Assembly (NCBI GenBank): GCA_044368415.1
Contig: JBIPLJ010000006.1
Coordinates: 51,162-115,161, forward strand
Direction: 5' to 3'
Length of the DNA: 64,000 nucleotides
From: UBA4615 sp044368415
GTDB lineage: Bacteria > Pseudomonadota > Gammaproteobacteria > Burkholderiales > Burkholderiaceae_E
The translations under genes and the position numbers were made by a program. Numbering within the stretch: the stretch's first letter is position 1; each line of letters starts with the position of its first letter. Shown one piece after another: positions 18,588 to 26,781 of the stretch. The notes beneath the pieces are model-generated. The model ran no database searches and was not told the DNA's origin. It worked only from the letters and a program-made list of their open reading frames with translations.

Positions 18588-20954
18588 GTGCTGAACCGCC
18601 AGGCTTCGGCCGCCCCCACCCTTCACCCCTTGCCCCGCGCTCTGCTGATCGCGGGGCTCACGTTCGTCTTCTGCCTGCTGGCACAACTGCTCTCGCGCGG
18701 CGACCCGATGCGGCTGCTGATGTGGCCGGCAGCGGGCGTGGCGTTCGCGTTCGGCTGGCGCTACAACGTCGCCTGGACCTTGCCGGCTGCGGTCGGCGCC
18801 TTCGGTTTCGGTCTCATCGCGTTCCGCAACCCGCTCCTGGCGGGTGCGGCGGCGGCCGCGACCCTCGCCGGCTCGGTGGTCTCGATCCTCGTGCTGCGGC
18901 GCATCGGCGACTGGAAGCCGGCCGAGTACCGGCTCGAGGCGGTGGTCCGGTTCCTCGCCGCCACGCTGCTGGCCGGTGGGCCGCTCGTCGCGGTGATCGC
19001 GGGCACGGCGGCGCTGCTGCATGGCGATGCGCCCGACATCCACCCCCTGCATGTTTACCTGACCGTCTGGCTGAGCGGTGCCCTGGGCACGATGCTGGTC
19101 GCGCCGGCCGTGCTCGCCTGGCTCGACGACGCGCTTCCGCAGGCCGACACCGGCGAGCAGGAAGTGCCGATCATCGACATCTCGGGCCTGCTGTTGGCAA
19201 TCGCGCTCGCGGGCGCGAGCTTCTCGCTATCGGCACTCGGCCACCATGAATACGGCTACATCGTGCAGTTCCTGTTCTTCCCGATCTTGGCCTGGTCGGC
19301 GATCCGAATGGACGAACGGGCCAACGCGCTGACCCTGCTGTTCGCCGCGATGCCGCTGCTGGCAGTCAGGGCCCACCAGGTGCCGGTGGCAGACGAAGGG
19401 TTCAATCGCGCGATCGAGGCGTCGATGCTGGTGTTCTGCGCGGTCCTGGTGGCGCTGGTGCTGCAGGCCGTGGCGGCGGACCGCAGGCTGGCGTTGATGC
19501 GAGTGGCTCGACAGGCGCGCCAGGACATGACCACCGGGCTGCTGAACGACCGCGGGCTGCTGTCCGAATTCGGCGATCGCCTCGCCTCACCGCAGCGGCC
19601 CAATTTCGGCCTGATCGGCATCCACCTGACGAACTTCGATTCGCTCGGCGACCTGTGCGGGACGATCGCTGCAATGCAGCTCGAGCAGGCGACCGCGGCG
19701 CTGCTCCTGCGCCAGCCTGGCCTGCAGTTCGCCGCCCGGCTGTCGGGCGGCCGCTACGCACTGGTGGTCGAGGCAGACACCGTGGCACAGGTGCGCACCG
19801 TCGCACGCGATGCCTATTCGCACCTGGCCGGACAGCGCTACGCGACTGAGCACGGCAGCCTGCGCCTGCAGGCCTGCGTGGGCGGTCTGCTGATCGACCG
19901 TCACGCGCTGATCAACAGCGACGACTGCCTGTCCTCCCTGGCCGATGCGCTGGCCATCGCCGCGAGCGTGCGTGACCCGCAGCTCTTCGTCGAGCCGCTG
20001 TCGCAGATGATGATCGACTCACGGCGGGCGCATCAGAGCAAGGTCGAGCACATCCGCGAGGCGATCCGAGAGACGCGCCTCGAACTCTACGCGCAGCCCG
20101 TGGTCGACCCCGACGCGCCTCCCGGGATGATCTCCTACGAAGTGCTCACCCGCCTGCGCGATCGTGAAGGCGGCCTCATCCAGCCGCCGGAGTTCCTGAC
20201 GCTGACCGTGCAGGCGCAGATGTCGGTGCCCTTCGACCGCGCCGTGGTCAAGCGTGCGTTCGAATGGCTGGCGACCAATCCGCAGGCGCTCGCGCGCACA
20301 CACAAATGCTCGATCAACCTGTCGGGCGCGACGATGAGCGACGGCGCGATCGCGGAGTACATCCGCCAGCAGCGGGCGCTCTACTCGCTGCCCGCCGACA
20401 AGATCGTCTTCGAGATCACCGAGAGCGAGGCGATCCGGAATCCGTCGGCCGCCTCCAGGCTGGTCGACGAGCTCAAGGCCGAGGGCTTCGGCATCGCGCT
20501 CGACGACTTCGGCACGGGCTTGGCCACCTTCGAGTACCTCAAGCGTTTCCCGCTGGACTACTTGAAGATCGACGGTTCGTTCATCCGCAACATCGCGAAC
20601 AGCCCGATCGACGAGGAGATCGTGATGTCAACGGTGCGGGTCGCGCGGCGCTTGAACCTGCGCACGGTTGCCGAGCACGTACACAGCCAGGGCGTGTTCG
20701 ACCGCCTGCGCGAGATCGGCGTCGACTACTTGCAGGGCGATCTGTTCGGGCAGCCCCAGCCGATCGACACGCTGTTCTCCCGCTTCCCCGAGTTCGGCGG
20801 CGACGACGACCGGCCGACCGGTCAGGCCCAGGCGCGCGACGCGGTCGATCGCGAGGTGGCGGTCGCGGCCGAGGCGCGAGCGAGCAGCGCACGCGCCATC
20901 GCTCGGGCCGAGGCGGATGCGCGGGCCTCGACGGACGAACGCGGCGCGGGCTGA
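18588..20954 (+). CDS. Membrane cyclic-di-GMP phosphodiesterase: MASE1, degenerate GGDEF, EAL
   Basis: The product has 788 residues from a GTG start. Residues about 1-300 form a multi-helix MASE1-type sensor (LLMWPAAGVAFAFGWRYN; several further hydrophobic segments). Residues about 315-460 are a GGDEF domain whose signature is degenerate (SGGRYAL in place of GGDEF), so cyclase activity is unlikely. Residues about 480-740 are an EAL domain: YEVLTRL at the EAL position, CSINLS (Asn), FEITES (Glu), DDFGTG, YLKIDGSFI and DYLQGDLFG are all kept, so it is probably an active phosphodiesterase. The last about 40 residues are Ala/Arg/Glu-rich. No good Shine-Dalgarno sits close to the GTG. It stands alone between acnA and a convergent operon. 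Confidence 0.9.
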   Translation: MLNRQASAAPTLHPLPRALLIAGLTFVFCLLAQLLSRGDPMRLLMWPAAGVAFAFGWRYNVAWTLPAAVGAFGFGLIAFRNPLLAGAAAAATLAGSVVSILVLRRIGDWKPAEYRLEAVVRFLAATLLAGGPLVAVIAGTAALLHGDAPDIHPLHVYLTVWLSGALGTMLVAPAVLAWLDDALPQADTGEQEVPIIDISGLLLAIALAGASFSLSALGHHEYGYIVQFLFFPILAWSAIRMDERANALTLLFAAMPLLAVRAHQVPVADEGFNRAIEASMLVFCAVLVALVLQAVAADRRLALMRVARQARQDMTTGLLNDRGLLSEFGDRLASPQRPNFGLIGIHLTNFDSLGDLCGTIAAMQLEQATAALLLRQPGLQFAARLSGGRYALVVEADTVAQVRTVARDAYSHLAGQRYATEHGSLRLQACVGGLLIDRHALINSDDCLSSLADALAIAASVRDPQLFVEPLSQMMIDSRRAHQSKVEHIREAIRETRLELYAQPVVDPDAPPGMISYEVLTRLRDREGGLIQPPEFLTLTVQAQMSVPFDRAVVKRAFEWLATNPQALARTHKCSINLSGATMSDGAIAEYIRQQRALYSLPADKIVFEITESEAIRNPSAASRLVDELKAEGFGIALDDFGTGLATFEYLKRFPLDYLKIDGSFIRNIANSPIDEEIVMSTVRVARRLNLRTVAEHVHSQGVFDRLREIGVDYLQGDLFGQPQPIDTLFSRFPEFGGDDDRPTGQAQARDAVDREVAVAAEARASSARAIARAEADARASTDERGAG

Positions 20955-21026
20955 GCGCTGCGCCCGTGCCAAGGTGGCGCGGCGACGATCGCGAGAAGCC
21001 GCGACACGCGCCTTGGCACATCCGCT

Positions 21027-21752
21027 TCAGCTGTCCTGCGCTTCCCAGCGCCGCAGGTCGGCCTCGACGTCGACGTCCCAGACCGTCCGCAGCCACTCAA
21101 CGCGCAGGCCCGCCTCGGCGGCGCGCAGCCGTGTCCGGTCGGCGACCCGGGCGGTGCTCCACGGGATCGATTCGAACAACGTCCACGCCGGAGCCGACAA
21201 GCCTACGAGCGCGTAGCCGCCGTCCTCGGTCGGCACGAACACGGCGTCGGCGCGATCAAGCGCGGCGAACGCGGCGGCGATGTCGGACGGTGTCAGTGAC
21301 GGACAGTCGCTGCCGATCAGGACCGGACGCTCGCCCGCCAAGAGCGCCTGCGAGAGCGCATCACGCATCCGCTCACCGAGGTCCAAACCGGACTGCGGCG
21401 AGACCGTCCAGCCCCGAGCCGCGAGGAGCGCCGGCAGGTCCGCGGCCTCGGGCCGTGCCGGCGTGTCGGGCGTGTCCGGCGTGTCGGGCGTGTCCGGCGT
21501 GTCCGGCGTGTCGGGCGTGTCGGGCGTGTCGGGCGTGTCCGGCGTGTCGGGCGTGTCGGGCGCAGGGCCGTCGTCGGCGAGGCGCAGCTCCAGGCGGTCT
21601 GCACCGCTCGCCTCGGCCAGCGCGATCGTCGCCTCGAGCAGGTGCCGGTATGCCTGGAGCGCGCGGGTTGCCCCTAGCGTCGCGGCGAGCCGGCTCTTGA
21701 CCCGCCCGAGCACAGGTCGCCGCGCGAACACGATCAGCCGGGTCGCCGTCAT
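21027..21752 (-). CDS. DUF2064 / TIGR04282-type transferase with an Asp-Thr-Pro repeat insertion
   Basis: A 241-residue GT-A-like nucleotidyl/glycosyl transferase of the group named rSAM/selenodomain-associated transferase 1. It has the N-terminal LIVFARRPVLGRVKSRLA motif, GERPVLIGSDCPSLTPSDI and VPTEDGGYALVGL. Between the first beta-alpha units and the central domain there is an insertion of eleven DTP tripeptides (about residues 64-97), which is not part of the family core. It is the last gene of the ArsS operon; its ATG overlaps the previous stop as ATGA (21749-21752). Substrate and product are unknown. The longer upstream frame lies inside the glycosyltransferase gene. Confidence 0.88.
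   Translation of the reverse strand: MTATRLIVFARRPVLGRVKSRLAATLGATRALQAYRHLLEATIALAEASGADRLELRLADDGPAPDTPDTPDTPDTPDTPDTPDTPDTPDTPDTPDTPARPEAADLPALLAARGWTVSPQSGLDLGERMRDALSQALLAGERPVLIGSDCPSLTPSDIAAAFAALDRADAVFVPTEDGGYALVGLSAPAWTLFESIPWSTARVADRTRLRAAEAGLRVEWLRTVWDVDVEADLRRWEAQDS
21463..21561 (-). repeat. Eleven-copy 9-base tandem repeat inside the DUF2064 gene
   Basis: On the plus strand the unit is GTGTCSGGC (S = C or G), repeated eleven times without interruption. On the coding strand it encodes (Asp-Thr-Pro)11. Copies differ only at one synonymous position. A copy-number change would keep the reading frame and alter only linker length. Confidence 0.97.
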
Positions 21753-22447
21753 CGCCGGCCGTAGTAGAGGCGGTGCAGCCGCGCGGGCGACACGCCGAGC
21801 GCATAGGCCGCCCGCCAGGCCCACATCTCGATGACGGTGCGCACGACGCCGCGGGTCTCCCAGCGGCGCGTAGAGACGGTGACGCGCTTGCGCAGGCACG
21901 CACAACGCGCGACGCGTCGCAGTCGCGTGCACAGCTCGACGTCTTCCATCAGCGGAATCGGCGCGTAGCCCTCGAGCGCCTCCCACAGGGCACGCTCGAC
22001 GAAGAGGGCCTGGTCGCCGGTGGCGATGCCGGACAGACGCGAGCGCAGATTCATCATCGTGCCGACGACGGCGAGCGAGGCGCGGGGTGAATCGAGGTGA
22101 ACGTCGAAGCGGCCCCACCGGGCGCCGGCTCCGAGCGCGGCGCGTACCGCGTCACCGGCGCCGGCGGGCAGGCGGCAGTCGGCGTGCAAGAACAGCAGCA
22201 CGTCGCCCCGAGCGACCGCGGCGCCGGCGTTCATCTGCGAGGCCCGCCCGCGCGGTGCCTGGACGACCCGGGCACCCGCCGCGGCCGCGAGCGCGCTCGT
22301 GGCGTCCCGGCTGCCCCCGTCGACGACGATTGCCTCGTCGGCCTGCTCGAGGGCATCGCGCACCGTGCCCGAGATCGACGCGGCCTCGTCGAGCGCTGGC
22401 ACCACGATCGAGAGCCGCAACACCGGAGGCGCGCCAGGCTCGCTCAT
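21749..22447 (-). CDS. Family 2 glycosyltransferase, TIGR04283 type
   Basis: This 232-residue cytoplasmic GT2 transferase belongs to the group called rSAM/selenodomain-associated transferase 2. Seen motifs are LSIVVPALDEAASI, AIVVDGGSRDATS, the DxD-like LFLHADCRLP, and GDQALFVERALWEALEGY followed by PLMEDVELCTRLR, which holds the catalytic ED. There is no transmembrane segment, although a hydrophobic stretch near the C-terminus (IEMWAWRAAYALGV) could touch the membrane. The ATG at 22447 overlaps the DUF547 stop as ATGA, and its own stop overlaps the next ATG the same way. The acceptor is unknown; operon context with an ArsS-type enzyme is the only clue. Confidence 0.9.
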   Translation of the reverse strand: MSEPGAPPVLRLSIVVPALDEAASISGTVRDALEQADEAIVVDGGSRDATSALAAAAGARVVQAPRGRASQMNAGAAVARGDVLLFLHADCRLPAGAGDAVRAALGAGARWGRFDVHLDSPRASLAVVGTMMNLRSRLSGIATGDQALFVERALWEALEGYAPIPLMEDVELCTRLRRVARCACLRKRVTVSTRRWETRGVVRTVIEMWAWRAAYALGVSPARLHRLYYGRR

Positions 22448-23256
22448 CGCCGGTCGTTCAGTAACCAGTCGTATTCGAGGAACACGAGCGGCACGCGGGC
22501 CTCGCGAATGCGGGCCCGGTCGGCTTCGTCCGCGGCAAGCTGCTCGGCGTAGCGGGCCAGGAAGCGCTCGCGTGTGCCGCCGCCGCGCTCCCAGTCTTCG
22601 CGGAACCAGTCGAAGATCTTCGACACCTCGAGCCGGCCGGCACGGGGATCGAAGCGGTTGCGGCTCGCGTCGCGCAGGAAGCGGCGGGTGCTGTCCTCGA
22701 GCTGGGCATCGAGGCGGGCGGCGACGATCGCCTCGGGACGCAGCGCCGGGCAGCCGACCGAAGCGCAGTTCACGACACAATGCACGCGCGGTTCGTCGAA
22801 GACACCAGGCGCGCGCAGCATCCCGTGCTCGAGATCGTCGAGGTGGCGCGGCTCGCCGAGCAGCCGGAAGAAACGCTGCTTCCAGGGCGAGCGAATCAGC
22901 GAGCCGAGGTCCTTGATCGACTTCAGGTCCGGATAGCGCGTCAGCACCAGCTCGAGGGTGAACGCGTTATACGCGTTGACGAGGAAGGCGAAGCGCTGAT
23001 CGCGCGGCAGCGCGTCGTACTCCGCACGCGTCACCGACTCATAGGCATCGAGCACGAGGCGCAGGGCCGCGCGCTCGGCGCCGAGGGCGCGGTAGTCGAC
23101 GGTGCTTGAGGTGCCTGCCGCGTTCCAGGCTACATGCCGGCGCAGCAGCACATCGAGCGCGGCGTGAGCGGGATCGGGGGGTGCGGCCTGGGCCGCGGAC
23201 ACCGCCGCGATGGCGAACACGACGCTTAGGACGCACCGCACGAACACGCGCCTCAT
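22444..23256 (-). CDS. DUF547-family exported protein
   Basis: The 270-residue product has a signal peptide (VLSVVFAIAAVSAAQA, cleavage near AQA-APP). The DUF547 domain spans most of the rest: DQRFAFLVNAYNAFTLELVL, SLIRSPWKQRFFRLLGE, LDDLEHGMLR, the Cys-rich core VHCVVNCASVGCPALRPE, and KIFDWFREDW near the end. The conserved His and Cys residues suggest an enzymatic or redox site, but no reaction is established for the family. The start overlaps the upstream stop (ATGA, 23253-23256). Export of this protein contrasts with the cytoplasmic transferases beside it. Confidence 0.9.
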   Translation of the reverse strand: MRRVFVRCVLSVVFAIAAVSAAQAAPPDPAHAALDVLLRRHVAWNAAGTSSTVDYRALGAERAALRLVLDAYESVTRAEYDALPRDQRFAFLVNAYNAFTLELVLTRYPDLKSIKDLGSLIRSPWKQRFFRLLGEPRHLDDLEHGMLRAPGVFDEPRVHCVVNCASVGCPALRPEAIVAARLDAQLEDSTRRFLRDASRNRFDPRAGRLEVSKIFDWFREDWERGGGTRERFLARYAEQLAADEADRARIREARVPLVFLEYDWLLNDRR

Positions 23257-25550
23257 CCCAGCCGCCAACGGTGCCAGCGCCCGACCCAGGCGAGCAGGCG
23301 CTGCGGCGCACGGGCGCGCTTCCATTCGCCGGCCACGTACTTGCCCGACTCGGCGAAGGTCGGATACGCGTGGATCGTCGAGAGGATGGTGTTCAGCCCG
23401 CGCCGCTGCTTCATCGCCGATACGAAGCCCGCGATCAGGTCGCCCGCATGCTCGCCGACGATCGTGGCGCCCAGGATCCGGTCGCTGCCCGGCCGGGTCA
23501 GCACCTTGACGAACCCATGCGCGGACTCGTCGGCGATGGCCCGGTCGAGGTCCTCGAGCCGGTATCGGGTCACTTCGTGAGGAATGCCGCGGGCACGGGC
23601 CTCCTGCTCGTTCAGGCCGACCCGTGCGACCTCGGGGTCGACGAAGGTGCACCACGGCAGGATCGACCAATCGATGCGGAACGCACGCAGGCGGCCGAAC
23701 AGCGCGTTCACAGCGGCGTACCAGGCCATGTGGGCGGCCGCATGGGTGAACTGGTAGGGGCCCGCGACGTCGCCGACCGCGAAGACGTTCGGATAACGGG
23801 TGCGCAGGTACGCGTCGACCTCGATGGTGCCGCCGGGCGCCAGCGGCACGCCGAGCGCCTCCAGGCCGTAGCCGCTGACGTTGGCCACCCGTCCGACCGC
23901 ACACAGCACCTCGTCGAACGGAATACGGACCTCGGCGCCTGCGTGCTCGGCGACCAGGACCCGGGCGCCGGCGGCATCGACCTCGACACGCACCGCCTTC
24001 GTGCCGGTGCGCACCTCGATCCCTTCCCAGGCGAAGCGCGCCTCGACGAAGGCCGAGACGTCCTCGTCCTCGCGTGCCATCAGGCGTGGCCCCATCTCCA
24101 CCTGCACCACGCTCGAGCCCACGCGAGCGAAGGCGAGCGCAAGCTCGCAGCCGATGGGCCCGCCGCCCAGCACCAACAGCCGGCCAGGCCGCGTACGCAG
24201 GTTCCAGACGGTGTCGGAGGTGAGGCAACCGCCTTCGGCCAACCCAGGGATCGGTGGCACGAAGGGACGCGCGCCAGCGGCGACGACGATCGAGCGGGTG
24301 CGCAACACGCGTGTGCTGCCGTCGGCCGCCCGGATCTCCACCTCCCAAGGCGAGCGGATCGTGGCCTCACCGATCGCGACGTCGACGCCGAGCCCGGTGT
24401 AGCGCTCGACCGAATCGTGCGGTTCGATGCTGCGGACCACACGCTGCACGCGCTCCATGACTTCTGCGAAGTCGACCTCAGCGTCCATGCGCCGGATGCC
24501 GTAGTCGGCCGAGCGGCGCGCCTGTGCGAGCAGCTTGGCGGTGCGAAGCAGCGCCTTGGAGGGCACGCAGCCGGTGTTCAGGCAGTCGCCCCCCATGCGG
24601 TGGCGTTCGACCAGGGTCACCGAGGCCTTGACGGTCGCAGCGATGTAGGCGGTGACCAGCCCGCCGCTGCCGGCACCGATCACCACGACGTTGCGGTCAT
24701 AGCGCGCCGGACGCGTCCAGCCACGATAGGCGCGGCGCGCGGCGAACACGTCGGTGATGCGCCGCGCGATCTCGCCGAGCACACCGCGCGCCAGCAGCGG
24801 GAACAGCCCGAGCAGCACGAAGGCCGCGATCAGCGAGGGCGACAACAGCCCGCGCAGCGAGTCGATCCGCGCGAGCTCGGTGCCGGCGTTCACGTAGACG
24901 GCCGTGCCCGCGAGCATGCCGAGCTGGCTGACCCAGTAGAACGTGCGGGTCGGAATCGGCGTGAGCGCCATCGCCAGGTTCACCAGCCAGAACGGGAACA
25001 GCGGCGTGAGCCGCAGCGTGAACAGGTAGTAAGCGCCGCCGCGACGCACGCCCTCGTCGATCGCGGCGAGCCGCGCTCCGAAGCGCCGCCTCACCGCGTC
25101 GCGGAGCAGGAAGCGGGCCGCGACGAAGGCGAGCGTCGCCCCTGCGCTGGAGGCGAACGACACCAACAGCAGCCCCCAGCCCAACCCGAAGAGCGCGCCG
25201 CCCAGCAGGGTCAGCACGGTCGCAGCACCCGGCAGCGACAGCGCGGTGGCCAGCACGTAGACCAGGAAAAAGACGCCCGCCGAGGCGATCGGACGCGCCG
25301 CGACCTGCCCGGCGAACTCAGCCTGGCGGGCCTTGATCGCGTCGAGCGTGAGAAACCGGCCGAGATCCAGCGCGAAGAACGCGGCGACCGCCACCGCGAT
25401 CGCGAGGCCGACGAGGACCTTGTGTAGGGTCGATGCGCCGGAGGCCGGTTCTGGGGTCACGGTGGGGGGGGAGGACACGGGCGGAGAGGCTCGGGATTCA
25501 GGCGGCGAGTGCGCCGCCGCAGGAGCTGCCCTGCCCGGCCGTACATCCAT
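23253..25550 (-). CDS. TVP38/VTT membrane domain fused to a FAD-dependent disulfide oxidoreductase
   Basis: A 765-residue fusion. Residues about 1-40 are Pro/Ser-rich. Residues about 45-280 are a TVP38/DedA-like membrane domain (GAATVLTLLGGALFGLGWG, FTLRLTPLFPFWLVNLAMAL). Residues about 290-740 are a class I pyridine-nucleotide disulfide reductase: FAD site GAGSGGLVTAY, redox pair GDCLNTGCVPSKAL, NAD site LGGGPIGCELAL, FAD site VFAVGDVAGPYQFTH and C-terminal HAYPTFAESGKY. It resembles MerA in the core but lacks the N-terminal metal-binding domain and the C-terminal Cys pair, so mercuric reduction is not supported. The ATG at 25550 overlaps arsS by 53 bases; a GTG at 25460 would remove the Pro-rich start. 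Confidence 0.88.
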   Translation of the reverse strand: MDVRPGRAAPAAAHSPPESRASPPVSSPPTVTPEPASGASTLHKVLVGLAIAVAVAAFFALDLGRFLTLDAIKARQAEFAGQVAARPIASAGVFFLVYVLATALSLPGAATVLTLLGGALFGLGWGLLLVSFASSAGATLAFVAARFLLRDAVRRRFGARLAAIDEGVRRGGAYYLFTLRLTPLFPFWLVNLAMALTPIPTRTFYWVSQLGMLAGTAVYVNAGTELARIDSLRGLLSPSLIAAFVLLGLFPLLARGVLGEIARRITDVFAARRAYRGWTRPARYDRNVVVIGAGSGGLVTAYIAATVKASVTLVERHRMGGDCLNTGCVPSKALLRTAKLLAQARRSADYGIRRMDAEVDFAEVMERVQRVVRSIEPHDSVERYTGLGVDVAIGEATIRSPWEVEIRAADGSTRVLRTRSIVVAAGARPFVPPIPGLAEGGCLTSDTVWNLRTRPGRLLVLGGGPIGCELALAFARVGSSVVQVEMGPRLMAREDEDVSAFVEARFAWEGIEVRTGTKAVRVEVDAAGARVLVAEHAGAEVRIPFDEVLCAVGRVANVSGYGLEALGVPLAPGGTIEVDAYLRTRYPNVFAVGDVAGPYQFTHAAAHMAWYAAVNALFGRLRAFRIDWSILPWCTFVDPEVARVGLNEQEARARGIPHEVTRYRLEDLDRAIADESAHGFVKVLTRPGSDRILGATIVGEHAGDLIAGFVSAMKQRRGLNTILSTIHAYPTFAESGKYVAGEWKRARAPQRLLAWVGRWHRWRLG

Positions 25551-26475
25551 AGCAGTGGTCGCGCACGACCACCGGCAGCCCGGCGAGCGCGTTCGAGGCC
25601 AGCTCGCGCACGTGGGTGCGAGACCGCCCGGCAGCCCGCAGCGGCAGACCGAGCATCTGGTTGAAGTCGCAGTCGTAGGCCCAGCCCTGCCAATCGATGC
25701 TGACCAGGTCGCGGCACATCACCGACTCCAGGTTTTCCGGCCGGTGCGCGTCGCGCAGCAGCTGCATGTAGCCGCCGAAGGTGCCCTTGGAGATCAGCGT
25801 GGAACCGAAGCGCTGGATTGGCATGTTCGCGAGCGTGAGCAGCCGGTCGAATCGAACGCCGAACTGTTCGCCCAGCATGCGGCGGTAGTCGGCCTCGAGG
25901 GCGGCCTGAGGCGGGGGCAGCGACGCGCCGAGCGGGTTATAGACCAGGCTCAGCACCCGCAGCGGGTCGCCGATGCCGTAGCCGAGCGCGTTCAGTCGCT
26001 GCAGGGCACGCATGCTCGCCGCGTGGACACCTCGCCCGCGCTGCGCGTCGACATTGTCCTCGAGGTAACACGGCAGCGAGGCGGTGACCTCGACGCCCTG
26101 CTCCGCGAGGAACTCGGCCAGGCCCTCCTGACCCGGCTCGAACAGCACCGTGAGGTTGCACCGGTCAATGACGTGCACGCCCGCCTCGCGCGCGGCCCGC
26201 ACCAGTCTGAGGAAATGCGGGTTCAACTCGGGCGCACCACCCGTGAGGTCCAGCGTCCGGGCCCGCGTCGCGCGCAGCGCGTCGATCACCGCGTCGATGG
26301 TGTCCGAATCCATCGACTCGGTGCGGTTCGGTCCCGCGTTCACGTGGCAGTGCTGGCAGGTCTGGTTGCAGACATAGCCGAGGTTCACCTGCAGGGTCGA
26401 CAGGCCGCGCCGGACAAGCGGCGGGAAGTCGGTCTTCTGGAGCAGGGGGAGGACCTCGTGCATGGAGCGGCTCAC
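25498..26475 (-). CDS. arsS: ArsS-type radical SAM protein (rSAM/Cys-rich domain)
   Basis: This 325-residue radical S-adenosylmethionine enzyme has the cluster motif CNQTCQHC (Cys36, Cys40, Cys43) and the SAM-binding LDLTGGAPELNP. The C-terminal domain is of the Cys-rich type called DUF3641: VMCRDLVSIDWQGWAYDCDFNQ, then DHCYGCTAGQGSSCGG with Cys308, Cys311 and Cys319. In some relatives one of these is selenocysteine; here all are cysteine. The family was named for arsenosugar biosynthesis, but no arsM is in this window, so the arsenic role is inferred only. It begins with GTG at 26475; an ATG at 26463 is an alternative. It is the first gene of a tightly overlapping five-gene operon. Confidence 0.88.
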   Translation of the reverse strand: MSRSMHEVLPLLQKTDFPPLVRRGLSTLQVNLGYVCNQTCQHCHVNAGPNRTESMDSDTIDAVIDALRATRARTLDLTGGAPELNPHFLRLVRAAREAGVHVIDRCNLTVLFEPGQEGLAEFLAEQGVEVTASLPCYLEDNVDAQRGRGVHAASMRALQRLNALGYGIGDPLRVLSLVYNPLGASLPPPQAALEADYRRMLGEQFGVRFDRLLTLANMPIQRFGSTLISKGTFGGYMQLLRDAHRPENLESVMCRDLVSIDWQGWAYDCDFNQMLGLPLRAAGRSRTHVRELASNALAGLPVVVRDHCYGCTAGQGSSCGGALAA

Positions 26476-26781
26476 TCGACGTGCGGATGGAAGGTGGACG
26501 GCAGATCGTCCGGCGCAGTCGCCACCTTACACCTTGCGCCCCGTCCGCCCGGGTGCCTGGAGACGCCGTCGGTTGCCGTTCGAGGCGCGCCACTGGGCCT
26601 GACCGTTGCCGGAAGCAGACATCCACTGTGACCGCGAACCCGACGAAGGTGTCGCAATGATCCGACACGACCTGCCGTTCAGCGCCCCATTCAGCGAGCT
26701 GCGCGGCCGGTTGATGCCGTATCGGGCGAGCCGGTCAGTAATGCGCAGACCCCTTGGCGAGCACTCGCTGGAATCGCATCC
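26476..26781. other. Divergent intergenic region, arsS/recombinase
   Basis: 306 bases between the divergent arsS and recombinase genes. Both promoters should lie here, but no good -35/-10 pair, operator or hairpin was recognised. Short open frames here have no recognisable product. Confidence 0.5.

Noticed and set aside
21463..21561. CRISPR-like array
   Set aside because: The repeats are 9 bases with no spacers and lie in frame within a gene.
23253..25550. Mercuric reductase (merA)
   Set aside because: The core is similar, but the metal-binding domain and the C-terminal cysteine pair are absent and no mer genes are nearby.
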